A stretch of 64,000 nt of DNA from Streptomyces sp. SID12488 (GTDB lineage Bacteria; Actinomycetota; Actinomycetes; Streptomycetales; Streptomycetaceae), in assembly GCF_010548275.1 (NCBI RefSeq), contig NZ_JAAGLT010000016.1, positions 62,001 to 126,000 on the forward strand, read 5' to 3'. Position 1 is the stretch's first letter. Each line of letters starts with the position of its first letter. Positions 22,940 to 32,106 of the stretch are shown piece by piece. Below the pieces are notes generated by a model. The model was not told the DNA's origin. It made no database searches and saw only the letters and a list, made by a program, of their open reading frames with translations. A program made the translations under genes and the position numbers.

Positions 22940-24673
22940 ATGGCAGGTGTGGCGGACATGGCCGAGCGGTGGGCGCTCGCTCCGGCCGAGGACGGTGGCG
23001 TGGAGATCGCCCCCCTCGGTCCGGACGGGCTGCCCGCCGGGCCGGTGCGGCGGGAGGCGGATCTCGGCGCGGCCGTCCGCGACCGGCCGGATGTCACGCG
23101 GTGGGTGTGGCGGTCCACCCCCGAGGTCTACCCGCGACTGCTCGCCACGGGGGTGCGAGTCGAGCGGTGCTACGACATCGAGGACGCCGAGACGCTCCTG
23201 CTCGGCCACGAGGGGCGGCTCGGTGAGCCCCGGTCCGCGGCGGCGGCCCTCGCCCGGCTGCGCGGAGGTCCCGTACCGCCGGATCCGCCGCAGCGGTCCG
23301 CCGAACCCGGCGCGCAGTCGCCGCTGTTCGAACCGGGGCCGGTGCACGTGCCGCTGGCGGATCTGCTGGAGGTGTACGCCGACCAGCGGCGGCGGCACGA
23401 CGCGACCGCGCACCCGGACCGGATGCGGCTGCTGACGGCCGCCGAGTCCGCGGGGATGCTGGTGGCCGCCGAGATGAACGCGGCGGGACTGCCGTGGCGC
23501 GCGGACGTCCATCGCGACCTGCTCCACGAACTGCTGGGCGAGCGGTACGCGGGCGGGGGTGAGCCCCGGCGGCTCGCCGAGCTGGCGGACGAGGTGTCGG
23601 CGGCGTTCGGGCGCCGGGTGCGGCCCGATCTGCCCGCCGATGTCGTCAAGGCCTTCTCGCAGGCCGGGATCAAGGTGCGGTCCACGCGGAGATGGGAGAT
23701 CGAGAGCATCGACCATCCGGCGGTGAAACCCCTCATCGAGTACAAGAAGCTGTACCGGATCTGGGTCGCGCACGGCTGGTCCTGGCTCCAGGACTGGGTG
23801 CGGGACGGGCGGTTTCGGCCCGAGTTCATCGCGGGCGGGACGGTCACCGGGCGCTGGGTCACCAACGGCGGGGGCGGGCTGCAGATCCCCAAGGTGATCC
23901 GGCGGGCGGTGGTCGCCGACCCGGGATGGCGGCTCGTCGTCGCCGACGCCGACCAGATGGAGCCGCGTGTCCTCGCCGCGATCTCGCGCGACCCCGGGCT
24001 GATGGAGGTCGCGGGGCGGGAGAGCGACCTGTACCAGTCCGTCTCCGAGCGCGCGTTCTCCGGCGACCGGGCGCAGGCCAAGCTCGCCGTGCTGGGCGCG
24101 GTGTACGGGCAGACCTCCGGGGACGGCCTCAAGAACCTCGCCGCGCTCAGACGCCGGTTCCCGAAGGCGGTGGCGTACGTGGACGAGGCGGCGCGCGCGG
24201 GAGAGGAAGGGCGGCTCGTGCGGACGTGGCTGGGGCGTACGTGTCCCCCGGCCGTGCGGGCCAACGACGACTCGGTGGAGGAGGCCGGCATCCCGCTCTC
24301 GGAGGACGAGGGCACCGACCCCGCCGGGGGTACGGGAGGCACGGGGGCGCAGGAGTGGGTGCCCGGGTACGCCTCGTCCAACTCCCGTGCCCGGGGCCGG
24401 TTCGCGCGCAACTTCGTCGTCCAGGGCAGCGCCGCCGACTGGACGCTGCTGCTGCTCGCCGCGCTGCGCCGGGCCTGTGCGGGGATGGCGGCCGAGCTGG
24501 TCTTCTTCCAGCACGACGAGGTGATCGTGCACTGTCCCGAGGCGGAGGCCCCGACGGTCGTGGCGGCGATCCGGGAGGCGGCGGAGCTGGCGGGGCGGCT
24601 GACGTTCGGCGAGACGCCGGTGCGGTTTCCGTTCAGTACGGCGGTGGTGGAGTGCTACGCCGACGCCAAGTGA
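22940..24673 (+). CDS. Stand-alone family A DNA polymerase (bifunctional 3'-5' exonuclease/polymerase-like)
   Basis: The protein has about 577 residues from ATG 22940; ATG 22892 directly after the upstream stop is an alternative. It has a degenerate exonuclease-like N-terminal half and a complete PolA polymerase core: motif A in VVADADQMEPRVLAAISRD, motif B in RAQAKLAVLGAVYGQTSGDG, and motif C in FFQHDEVIVHCPE. The 5' nuclease domain of PolI is absent. Actinobacteria have such a second PolA-like protein in addition to the essential PolI; DNA repair is a likely role. It follows the Clp-N gene with a 48-bp gap. Confidence 0.88.
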   Translation: MAGVADMAERWALAPAEDGGVEIAPLGPDGLPAGPVRREADLGAAVRDRPDVTRWVWRSTPEVYPRLLATGVRVERCYDIEDAETLLLGHEGRLGEPRSAAAALARLRGGPVPPDPPQRSAEPGAQSPLFEPGPVHVPLADLLEVYADQRRRHDATAHPDRMRLLTAAESAGMLVAAEMNAAGLPWRADVHRDLLHELLGERYAGGGEPRRLAELADEVSAAFGRRVRPDLPADVVKAFSQAGIKVRSTRRWEIESIDHPAVKPLIEYKKLYRIWVAHGWSWLQDWVRDGRFRPEFIAGGTVTGRWVTNGGGGLQIPKVIRRAVVADPGWRLVVADADQMEPRVLAAISRDPGLMEVAGRESDLYQSVSERAFSGDRAQAKLAVLGAVYGQTSGDGLKNLAALRRRFPKAVAYVDEAARAGEEGRLVRTWLGRTCPPAVRANDDSVEEAGIPLSEDEGTDPAGGTGGTGAQEWVPGYASSNSRARGRFARNFVVQGSAADWTLLLLAALRRACAGMAAELVFFQHDEVIVHCPEAEAPTVVAAIREAAELAGRLTFGETPVRFPFSTAVVECYADAK

Positions 24674-24679
24674 CGCGCG

Positions 24680-27343
24680 TCAACTCTGACCGGCCGTCGT
24701 GTCGCCGTTCGCCGTCTCGGCCGCGGCCAGTTCACGGGCGTAGTCCCTGACCAGGTCGTGGGGTGCGTAGTGGCCGTACGCGGTCTCCTCCAGGAGGGCT
24801 GCGTCGACGAGGCGGTCCAGGGCTGCCCCGGCGCGGCGTTCGTCGGTCGCGGTGAGGCGGGCGAGCAGCGGGGCGTCGTACGTGGGGAGGTCCAGGGCGC
24901 CGATGCGGCGCAGCGCGAGGGCCGCGTCGCGGTCGGTCTCGCGGGCGGAGGTGCGCAGCGTGTCGTGGGCGCCGGCGAGGGAGCGTCGGACGCTCAGGTC
25001 GTCGTACTCCAGCAGTGGCAACCTGCTGTCGTCGGCGGCCAGTTGAGCGGCGAGCACGTCCGGAGTGAGGGCCCGGCGGGCGGCGAGTCTGGCAGCGACC
25101 ACGCGCAGGGCGAGCGGGAGGCGGCCGGTGAGCCCGACGAGGGGGTGGGCGGCGTCGAGGCCGTCCCGTCCGGACGCCGCGCGCAGCAACTCGGCGCTCT
25201 CACCGTCGGTCAGGGGGGTGAGGGGGAAGCACCGGGCGCCGTCGAGGGCGGTCAGCGGGGACCGGCCGGTGACGATCACGGCGCAGCCGGAGCCCGCCGG
25301 AAGCATCGGCCGTATCTGCGCGGCTCCTTCGGCGTCGTCCAGGACCAGCAGGGTGCGGGTCGGTGCGAGAAGGGAGCGCAGTAACGCGGCTGCCCCGTCC
25401 GGGTGTTCGGGGATACGGAGAGGGTTGGTGCCGAGGTCACGCAGCAGGGCGGTGAGGGCCTGGGCGGAGGTGAGAGGGGGCATGTCGGGGGTGCTGCCGT
25501 GCAGGTCGACGTACAACTGACCGTCCGGGAAGCGGTACCGGAGGGTGTGGGCGACGTGCAGCGCCAGGGCACTCTTGCCCACGCCGGGCATGCCGTGGAT
25601 CACGGCGACGGGGGCACCTGCGGTGACATCGGGCCCGGGGTGCGGCTTTGGGGCCAGAATCCGGCGCAGGTTGTCGGCGACGGCTGTGCGGCCGGTGAAG
25701 TGGGTCGGGGCTGGGGGGAGTTGGGCAGGGCGAGGCATGCGGGGCGGTGCGGATGCCTGCGCGGTGCGCGGTGTTGGGGCGGGGCGCGGTGCGGAGGCTG
25801 AGCGTGGCGTAAGGGCGGAGCGCGGTGCAGGGGCGGGGTGTGCTGATGCCGACGCGGGGCGCGGTGTTGGCGCGGAGTGCGGTGTAGGGGTCGAGCGCGG
25901 GGATGCCGACGCGGCTCGTGGTGTGGGGGCGGGAGCCGGTCGCGGGGCGGAACCCGAGGTCGGCTGTGCGGGGATGTAGGGAACCGCCCGGTGGGTGGGC
26001 GTCGCCAGGGGGGCGGGCATCGAGAAGCCGCCCGGAACATCCGGAGTCTCCAGGCCACCTGGGCTTCCCGACCCCGCTGGGCCTGGTGCACCCGCCGGGG
26101 TCCCCGGTCCCGCCGAGGTCCCCGGTCCCGCCGAGGTCCCCGGTCCCGCCGGGCCCTCCTGGTCACCCAGGTCCGCCGGATCTGCCGGATCTGCCGGGGC
26201 AGCAGGATCCCCCATCCACGCGCGCCCTGTCAGGCGTGCCAAGGCCCCCGGATCCCTCGGGCCGGACTGGGCCGCCGAACCCACCGGTCGCTCCCCGCCC
26301 ATCGGACCAGCCGGGCCTCCCTGGCTCACTGAGCCTCCCGAACCTGCCGGACTCGCCGGACTCGCCGGACTCGCCGGACTCGCCGGGGTCCGCCTGCCCG
26401 CCAGACCTCCCGAACCTGTCTGGCCCGCCGAACCCACCGGCCACTCCGGGTCCACCGGACCTGTCTGGCCTCCCCAGCCCGCTGGACCCGCTGAACCCGC
26501 CGGGCCTCCCGAACCCGCCGGGGCAGCCGGGCCCGTCGGGGCAGCCGGACCCACCGGACCCACCGGACCCACCGGCAGCCGCAGTACCTCCACGTGGGCC
26601 GCTCGTACTGCCGGGCCCGGTTCTACGCCCAGTTCTTCCAGTAGGCGGTTGCGCAGGTCTCGGTGGAGGGCGAGGGATTCGGCTCGGCGGCCGGTGCGGT
26701 GGAGGGTGAGCATCAACTGGCGGTGGTAGGACTCGCGCAGTGGGTGTTCGGCCGTCAGGGCCGTCAACTCCGGGATCAGGGAGGGGAGTCGGGGGCCGCC
26801 GAGGTACAGCTCGGCGTCGTACCGCCACTCCAGCAGGAGCAGGCGGGCCTCCGTCAGGCGCTGGGTGAACGCGTATCCGACGGTCTCGGGCGGGAGGCCG
26901 GTCAGTGGGGCGCCGCGCCACAGGGCGAGGGCGGACGCGCTCTCGGCCAGGACGCGCTGCCAGTCCTGGTTGGCGTGGGCCGCCCGCGCCCTTTCGACGT
27001 GTGCCTGGAAGACGTGCACGTCCAACTCGCCCGGGCCGACCCGGAGCAGATAACCGGGCGGCACGGCGCGCAGCCGTCCCGAATCGTCCAGGAGGCGGCG
27101 CAGCCGGGCCACGTGGTTGTGCAGCGAGGCCTGCGCGGACGCCGGAGGCGCCCCGCCCCACAGTGCGTCCTTGAGCACCCCGACCGGGACGACTCGGCCC
27201 GGTTCGAGGAGCAGGGCGGCGAGCAGCGTCCGTACCTTGATGCTGCCGATCGGCCGGAATCCTTCGCCCGTAGGGCCGTTGGGGGCTTCAGCGTCGTACA
27301 GGACGGGCGCGCCCAGCAGCCCGAACCGCAGACCGCACCGCAT
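24680..27343 (-). CDS. AfsR/SARP-type regulator with NB-ARC ATPase and repetitive linker
   Basis: The protein has about 887 residues from ATG 27343; a start at 27385 would add 14. Order of parts: OmpR-type winged helix (FGLLGAPVLYD, IKVRTLLAALLLEPG); BTAD helical domain to residue about 265 (ELDVHVFQAHVERAR, then YHRQLMLTLHRTGRRAESLALHR); a low-complexity linker of about 290 residues rich in Gly, Pro, Ala and Ser; then an NB-ARC ATPase with P-loop HGMPGVGKSALALH and LLVLDDAEG Walker B. The TPR part of AfsR is missing. SARPs activate secondary-metabolite genes by binding direct repeats. The linker is unusual: collagen-like G-P-x stretches, SPA repeats, and R/P/S/T repeats. No cluster it obviously controls is adjacent. 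Confidence 0.88.
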   Translation of the reverse strand: MRCGLRFGLLGAPVLYDAEAPNGPTGEGFRPIGSIKVRTLLAALLLEPGRVVPVGVLKDALWGGAPPASAQASLHNHVARLRRLLDDSGRLRAVPPGYLLRVGPGELDVHVFQAHVERARAAHANQDWQRVLAESASALALWRGAPLTGLPPETVGYAFTQRLTEARLLLLEWRYDAELYLGGPRLPSLIPELTALTAEHPLRESYHRQLMLTLHRTGRRAESLALHRDLRNRLLEELGVEPGPAVRAAHVEVLRLPVGPVGPVGPAAPTGPAAPAGSGGPAGSAGPAGWGGQTGPVDPEWPVGSAGQTGSGGLAGRRTPASPASPASPASPAGSGGSVSQGGPAGPMGGERPVGSAAQSGPRDPGALARLTGRAWMGDPAAPADPADPADLGDQEGPAGPGTSAGPGTSAGPGTPAGAPGPAGSGSPGGLETPDVPGGFSMPAPLATPTHRAVPYIPAQPTSGSAPRPAPAPTPRAASASPRSTPTPHSAPTPRPASASAHPAPAPRSALTPRSASAPRPAPTPRTAQASAPPRMPRPAQLPPAPTHFTGRTAVADNLRRILAPKPHPGPDVTAGAPVAVIHGMPGVGKSALALHVAHTLRYRFPDGQLYVDLHGSTPDMPPLTSAQALTALLRDLGTNPLRIPEHPDGAAALLRSLLAPTRTLLVLDDAEGAAQIRPMLPAGSGCAVIVTGRSPLTALDGARCFPLTPLTDGESAELLRAASGRDGLDAAHPLVGLTGRLPLALRVVAARLAARRALTPDVLAAQLAADDSRLPLLEYDDLSVRRSLAGAHDTLRTSARETDRDAALALRRIGALDLPTYDAPLLARLTATDERRAGAALDRLVDAALLEETAYGHYAPHDLVRDYARELAAAETANGDTTAGQS
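26101..26152. repeat. 18-bp tandem repeat within the AfsR-like linker
   Basis: The unit TCCCCGGTCCCGCCGAGG occurs almost three times in a row. It encodes a six-residue repeat of the type GTSAGP on the minus strand. Its in-frame length lets copy number vary without breaking the protein. Confidence 0.75.
26346..26386. repeat. 9-bp tandem repeat within the AfsR-like linker
   Basis: GCCGGACTC is repeated 4.6 times and encodes SPA tripeptides on the minus strand. Perfect copies suggest recent expansion by replication slippage. Confidence 0.8.
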
Positions 27344-27502
27344 GCTCTCGCCCCACTGCCATCTCGTTCGCCACCGGAAGTACATGTTAGCGATCTGTTG
27401 GCGTGGCCTGATGTGATCACCTCAACGGAACCGGCCCGAGGGTGCGCGCGTGTGACGCGCAGCTCGGGGGAGTGTCGCCGTCGCGGCCGGGTCCGGGACG
27501 CG

Positions 27503-27540
27503 AGAGGGCCCGGGTCGTTGGAGATGACGACCAGGGCCCT
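27503..27540 (-). terminator. Stem-loop after the glycosyltransferase gene
   Basis: GAGGGCCC pairs with GGGCCCTC, and the inner GGTCGT pairs with ACGACC, with one-base bulges and a loop of eight bases. It lies 50 bp beyond the minus-strand stop at 27590. Confidence 0.75.
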
Positions 27541-27589
27541 CGTATCGCGTGTGGGGTGTCAGGGGTGCCGTGAGGCCCGTTTCGTCAGG

Positions 27590-28522
27590 TCACAGCACGG
27601 GTGGGCGGCCGAGCCGGGTCAGTGTCCACACCGTTCGCCAGCTCATCGGGCGGCGTTCGCCGGCCGGTTCGCGCAGGCCCTCAACGAAGCCGCCGAACCA
27701 GGCCCGCAGCGCGCGAGTGGAGCCGCCGCGCAGGACGGTGATCGCGATCCAGACGCCCAAATGCACCGGGATCAGCGGCAGCGGGAGTCGGCGGCGGACC
27801 AGCCAGACCCGGTTGCGGGCGGTGACCCGGTGGTAGATGGCGTGCCGGGCGGGCGAGGTGCTGGGGTGGCGCAGCAGGAGACGCGGTTCGTAGAGGATCT
27901 TCCAGCCGGCGTCGACGGCCCGCCAGGCGAGGTCGGTCTCCTCGTGGGCGAAGAAGAAGGCGGCTGGCCAGTCGCCGGTCTCGTCGAGCATCGCCATGCG
28001 AAGGGCGTGGCCGCCGCCGAGGAACTGGGTGACGTATCCGCCGAGCATCGGGTCACCCGCGCCGGGCCGGGGGACGTGCCGCCGCTGGGTCACGCCGTTC
28101 TCGTCGGCGATCCGGAAGCCGACGATGCCGAGCCGGGGGTCGGCGGCGTACAAGTCCCTTACACGGGTGAGCACATCGGGGTCGATGAGCAGGCCGTCGT
28201 CGTCGAGGTCGACCACGACGTCGATGTCGCCGAACTCGCGCAGCCGGGCCAGGGCCACGTTGCGGCCGCCCGGACAGCCGAGGTTCTCGTCGACCTCGAT
28301 GGTCGTCACCTCGCCGGAGAGGCCGGGGAGTTCGGGCAGCGGACAGCCGTTGCCGACGAGCACGATCCGGTCGGGGGCGAGGTCCTGCTTGGCGATCGAC
28401 TCCAGCAGCGCGTTCAGCGCGACGGGCCGGTTTCCCATGGTCACCACGGCCACCGCGATACGCGGCTCCACCGCCATGCCACCCACCAGACCCACCTCGT
28501 CCCGGCCGCCGACGTACACCAT
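27590..28522 (-). CDS. Family 2 glycosyltransferase
   Basis: This 310-residue GT-A glycosyltransferase (295 residues if ATG 28477 is the start) shows AVAVVTMGNRPVALNALLES at the N-terminus, the nucleotide/metal site DIDVVVDLDDDGLL (DxD), GCPGGRNVALARL, and FFFAHEETDLAWRAVDAGW, the ED catalytic base motif. A C-terminal hydrophobic segment (LPLPLIPVHLGVWIAITVL) suggests membrane association. The family transfers sugars to surface polysaccharides or lipids; the acceptor is unknown. It stands alone, with its own terminator. Confidence 0.88.
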   Translation of the reverse strand: MVYVGGRDEVGLVGGMAVEPRIAVAVVTMGNRPVALNALLESIAKQDLAPDRIVLVGNGCPLPELPGLSGEVTTIEVDENLGCPGGRNVALARLREFGDIDVVVDLDDDGLLIDPDVLTRVRDLYAADPRLGIVGFRIADENGVTQRRHVPRPGAGDPMLGGYVTQFLGGGHALRMAMLDETGDWPAAFFFAHEETDLAWRAVDAGWKILYEPRLLLRHPSTSPARHAIYHRVTARNRVWLVRRRLPLPLIPVHLGVWIAITVLRGGSTRALRAWFGGFVEGLREPAGERRPMSWRTVWTLTRLGRPPVL

Positions 28523-28596
28523 CGCGGTCGGATGCTATCTGTTTACAGTAAGGATGTATTAAGTACTCATTGAGTACGTCTCTTATCCATAACGCC

Positions 28597-29910
28597 CTAC
28601 GGCATTCCGTCGGTGCCGCGCCCCAGCCAGGTCCGCAGCGCCCACCACCAGTGCAGGGTGCCGGCCGGCCCGGAGGCGCTGCCCGGCAGATCGTCCGTCA
28701 GGGACTCGCCGGTGAGCTGCTGGAGGCGGGCCAGGCGGTAGCGAACGGTGTTGGGGTGGGTGAACAGGGTAGCCGCCGTCCGGTCGAGGCGACGGCCGTG
28801 GTCGAGGAACGTCAGTGCGGTGACCGCGATCTGACGGTGGAAGTCGTCCCGGGGGTCGAGGTTCGCGAGGAGGTGGGCGCTGAGCCAGGCGCCCAGGAGC
28901 GGCTGGTCGGCGAGGGCGATCTCGGCCGCCAGTTCGGTGAGTTCGTACACGCCGTAGCGCCCGTACGGTCCCGGTCCCGGTGCTGCTGTCGCCCCTCCGT
29001 CGAGGTCCAGGGCGCGGACGCAGAGAGCGTAGGTGGCCCGGAGGTCGTCGAGGGGAACGGCCGGTGAGACCACCACGAGCGCTCCGTCGATCCCTGTCTC
29101 CTCCCCTTCCGCCTCCCCGTTCTCGATCGTCTCGCCCACCGGCAACCGTGGGTACAGGCCCACCAGTCGTCCGTCGAGCATGCCGAAGAGGCAGCCGCGC
29201 AGGGCGGCGAGACGGTGGGCCAGGCGCCGGGTGCGGGCGAGGTCGCCGCCCGGGTCGGCGACCAGGAGATGGCGTACGGCGTTGTGGCGCAGCCCGGCAC
29301 GGGCCAACTCCTCAGCGGCGGGAGGCGATTCGCCCTCGACGAGGAGTCGGCGGAGCAGTCCCGCCCGGGTCTCGCCCAGCGCCCCCGGGGTGTCCCACTC
29401 GGCGGCGCGGTACCCGTGGACGACGTGCCGCTGCAGGGTGTCGCCGTACTCCTTGAGCCGCAGGACGGCGGTGAGCAGCGCGGCGTCGGGCACCCCGGCC
29501 GCACGACAGCGGTCGACGGTGATCTCGACAGTGCGGGTGAGGGCCGCTTGGACTCCACGCAGTACGGCGGTCATCGGCACCCCCTGACCGGCCCGGTCGG
29601 CGCCGAGTATCAGTGCGGCGGCGAAGTCCTGTGCGTCGACGTCCTGTTCGCCGTCGTCCCCGGTACCGGGTGCGTCGGGAGTACCGGAAGCAGGCCCACC
29701 AGGGTCTCCCAGCCAGGCGCCGGCCGCGTTGATCATGGCGGTGACGTGCCAGTGCGTTTCCGCCTCGGCGAGCCGGGCCACCTCGGGAGAGTGTTTCCGG
29801 GCCGCGTGCACGAGTTCGTCCTGGACGTCCGCGTCCGCTGCCATGGCGCGCAGCACCTCGGCGACGGTCTCGTGCTCGGGGCGCTGGGTGACGTCCGTGC
29901 GGACCGTCAT
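28597..29910 (-). CDS. PucR/CdaR-type transcriptional regulator
   Basis: The protein has about 437 residues from ATG 29910, with GGGAGAGG just upstream. The C-terminal PucR helix-turn-helix is clear: LTFLDHGRRLDRTAATLFTHPNTVRYRLARLQQLTG. The central part is a GGDEF-like/regulatory region of this family, and the N-terminus is helical (RsbR-like). Such proteins often control purine, sugar diacid or secondary metabolism genes. It is divergent from the flavoprotein gene at 30161 with about 250 bp between, so that gene is a candidate target. The C-terminal WWWALRTWLGRG is typical of actinobacterial members. Confidence 0.87.
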   Translation of the reverse strand: MTVRTDVTQRPEHETVAEVLRAMAADADVQDELVHAARKHSPEVARLAEAETHWHVTAMINAAGAWLGDPGGPASGTPDAPGTGDDGEQDVDAQDFAAALILGADRAGQGVPMTAVLRGVQAALTRTVEITVDRCRAAGVPDAALLTAVLRLKEYGDTLQRHVVHGYRAAEWDTPGALGETRAGLLRRLLVEGESPPAAEELARAGLRHNAVRHLLVADPGGDLARTRRLAHRLAALRGCLFGMLDGRLVGLYPRLPVGETIENGEAEGEETGIDGALVVVSPAVPLDDLRATYALCVRALDLDGGATAAPGPGPYGRYGVYELTELAAEIALADQPLLGAWLSAHLLANLDPRDDFHRQIAVTALTFLDHGRRLDRTAATLFTHPNTVRYRLARLQQLTGESLTDDLPGSASGPAGTLHWWWALRTWLGRGTDGMP

Positions 29911-30160
29911 GGGCCTCTCCCTTCCGCGTCGGCGCGGTGTCGCCGGGGCACAACGGAGGGTCGCACGCGTTGGCTCCCGCCTACTACCGCGCTGTGGTAC
30001 CGACCTGATTCCCTGATCGCTACCGACGGTAACCCCAGGCTCGCCACCAACACACCCTTCGCACGGGCACCCCACGCCCCGTGCACGCGCACCTGATCCC
30101 CCGTCTGCACCCGCATTCGCACCCGCATCCTCCGTACGCCCCTCCCCGGAAGGCACCCTC

Positions 30161-31942
30161 ATGGAGCACTTGACTGACCCGGTCAGCCGCCGCCGGGCGT
30201 TGACCCTGGCCGGCGGCGCGGTCGCCGCGACCGCCCTCACCCAGGCGGGCACGGCGTTCGCGGCCTCGGCGGCTGCCACCTCGGCCGACGCGATCGTCGT
30301 GGGCCACGGGCTGGCCGGGCTGGTCGCCACAGCCGAACTCGCGGCAGCGGGCCGCAAGGTGCTGCTGCTCGACCAGGAACCGGAGTCCAACCTCGGCGGT
30401 CAGGCGTTCTGGTCCTTCGGCGGGCTGTTCTTCGTCGACTCCGCCGAGCAGCGCCTGATGGGCGTCAAGGACTCGAAGGACCTGGCCTGGCAGGACTGGC
30501 AGGGCGCCGCCGCCTTCGACCGGGGCATCACCGACCCGCTCGGCCAGGACTACTGGGGCTACAAGTGGGCCCAGGCGTACGTCGACTTCGCGTCCGGCGA
30601 GAAGCGGTCCTGGCTGGCCGGCCTCGGCATGCAGTGGTTCCCGTTCGTCGGCTGGGCGGAGCGCGGCGGCGGTCTCGCGGACGGTCACGGCAACTCCGTA
30701 CCGCGCTTCCACGTCACCTGGGGCACGGGCCCCGCCGTAGTGGAACCGTTCGAGAAGAAGGTACGGGCGGCGGTGGCGGACGGGCTGGTCACGTTCAAGC
30801 ACCGCCACCGCGTGGACGAGCTGATCCGGACGAACGGCACGGTCACCGGCGTACGCGGCGCGGTTCTCGAGGCGAGCACCGCCGCGCGGGGCAAGGCCAG
30901 TTCGCGGACGGTGGTCGGCAGCTTCGAGCTGAACGCCGAGGTGGTCATCGTGACGTCGGGCGGTCTCGGCGGCAACCAGGATCTCGTACGGCAGAACTGG
31001 CCGGCCCGGATGGGCACCGCGCCCAAGTCGATGATCACGGGTGTGCCCGCGCACGTGGACGGGCGGATGCTCGGGATCACCGAGAAGGCGGGCGGCCGGA
31101 TCGTCAACCCGGACCGGATGTGGCACTACACGGAGGGTCTGAAGAACTACGACCCGATCTGGGCCAAGCACGGCATCCGTATCCTGCCCGGCCCGTCCTC
31201 CATGTGGTTCGACGCGACGGGCAAGAGGTTCTCCGCACCCGACATGCCGGGTTACGACACCCTCCACACCCTCAAGACGATCGTCGACACCGGCTACGAC
31301 TACTCCTGGTTCGTGACAACCCAGAAGATCCTCGCGAAGGAGTTCGCGCTCTCCGGATCCGAACAGAACCCCGACCTCACCAACAAAGACATCTGGATGC
31401 TGCTCTCGCGCGCCTGGCAGACTCCTGAGCCGCTCGAGCGTTTCAAGAAGTACGGCGAGGACTTCATCGTGTCCGAGACGCTGTCCGAGCTGGTCCGGGG
31501 CATGAACAAGCTGACCGGCACAAGCCTGATCGACCTGGCCGCGCTCCAGCGCCAGATCGAGGCCCGGGACCGGGAGATCGACAACGCGTACAGCAAGGAC
31601 GCCCAGGTCATGGGCATCCGCAACGCCCTCACCTACCCCGGCGACGTCCTCAGCCGGACGGCGTCGGCCCACAAGATCCTGGACTCCTCCGCCGGACCGC
31701 TGATCGCCGTACGGCTGAACATCCTCACCCGCAAGACGCTCGGCGGCCTCCAGACCGACCTGTCGGGCCGCGTCCTCGACGCCACCGGCACCCCGGTTCC
31801 CGGTCTGTACGCGGCCGGTGAGGTCGCGGGCTTCGGGGGCGGCGGCGTTCACGGGTACCGGTCACTGGAGGGCACGTTCCTCGGCGGGTGCCTGTTCTCG
31901 GGCCGCCAGGCGGGCAAGGCGGCGGCTGCGGCCACCGCCTGA
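30161..31942 (+). CDS. Tat-exported FAD-binding dehydrogenase (3-ketosteroid dehydrogenase/fumarate reductase fold)
   Basis: The 593-residue protein begins with a twin-arginine signal (SRRRALTLAGGAVAATA), followed by a Rossmann FAD motif DAIVVGHGLAGLVATAELA and LLLDQEPESNLGGQAFWS. The C-terminal FAD motif is GLYAAGEVAGFGGGGVHGYR, then LEGTFLGGCLFSGRQAG. This places it in the succinate dehydrogenase/KsdD flavoprotein family (PRK12834-type 'FAD-binding dehydrogenase'). Substrate is unknown. Export as a folded holoprotein is predicted from the Tat motif. The PucR gene upstream and divergent may regulate it. Confidence 0.9.
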   Translation: MEHLTDPVSRRRALTLAGGAVAATALTQAGTAFAASAAATSADAIVVGHGLAGLVATAELAAAGRKVLLLDQEPESNLGGQAFWSFGGLFFVDSAEQRLMGVKDSKDLAWQDWQGAAAFDRGITDPLGQDYWGYKWAQAYVDFASGEKRSWLAGLGMQWFPFVGWAERGGGLADGHGNSVPRFHVTWGTGPAVVEPFEKKVRAAVADGLVTFKHRHRVDELIRTNGTVTGVRGAVLEASTAARGKASSRTVVGSFELNAEVVIVTSGGLGGNQDLVRQNWPARMGTAPKSMITGVPAHVDGRMLGITEKAGGRIVNPDRMWHYTEGLKNYDPIWAKHGIRILPGPSSMWFDATGKRFSAPDMPGYDTLHTLKTIVDTGYDYSWFVTTQKILAKEFALSGSEQNPDLTNKDIWMLLSRAWQTPEPLERFKKYGEDFIVSETLSELVRGMNKLTGTSLIDLAALQRQIEARDREIDNAYSKDAQVMGIRNALTYPGDVLSRTASAHKILDSSAGPLIAVRLNILTRKTLGGLQTDLSGRVLDATGTPVPGLYAAGEVAGFGGGGVHGYRSLEGTFLGGCLFSGRQAGKAAAAATA

Positions 31943-31977
31943 CGGCACGGCACGGTCCCATCCGATCCGGTTCGGTC

Positions 31978-32004
31978 CGAGCCGAGCCGAGCCGAGCCGA
32001 GCCG
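31978..32004. repeat. GCCGA pentanucleotide tandem repeat
   Basis: Four perfect GCCGA units plus partial units lie 35 bp after the flavoprotein stop. It is a simple-sequence repeat with no evident coding role. Confidence 0.7.
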
Positions 32005-32050
32005 GTCACCTTGACGGCCTGGGTGTCCGACGGCCTGGGTTCAACTTCGG

Positions 32051-32087
32051 TAGGTGCGCCGCGCGTTGACCGCGCGGCGCACCTACT
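32051..32087. terminator. Perfect 16-bp bidirectional stem-loop
   Basis: GTAGGTGCGCCGCGCG pairs with CGCGCGGCGCACCTAC around TTGAC. It lies between the convergent flavoprotein and afsA-like genes, 20 bp beyond the afsA-like stop, and marks the left border of the signalling locus. Confidence 0.85.
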
Positions 32088-32106
32088 GTGCGTTCCGGGC
32101 GGGCCG

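Noticed and set aside
22913..24532. Minus-strand frame opposite the PolA-like gene
   Set aside because: Antisense shadow lacking any recognisable family; polymerase motifs A, B and C are on the plus strand.
26101..26386. Tandem arrays in the linker as CRISPR or origin iterons
   Set aside because: In-frame repeats inside a coding sequence, no spacers, no DnaA-type boxes.
25903..26729. Plus-strand Pro/Gly-rich collagen-like frames
   Set aside because: Opposite the repetitive linker of the AfsR-like gene; the repeats make several frames open. The minus strand has BTAD and NB-ARC domains on both sides.
30020..31852. Long minus-strand open frame (610 codons) opposite the flavoprotein gene
   Set aside because: High-GC shadow of a real gene: composition rich in G, R, V, H, no ribosome binding site or domain, while the plus strand shows a Tat signal and FAD motifs.
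31978..32004. GCCGA array as a possible CRISPR
   Set aside because: Units of five bases without spacers; a simple tandem repeat.
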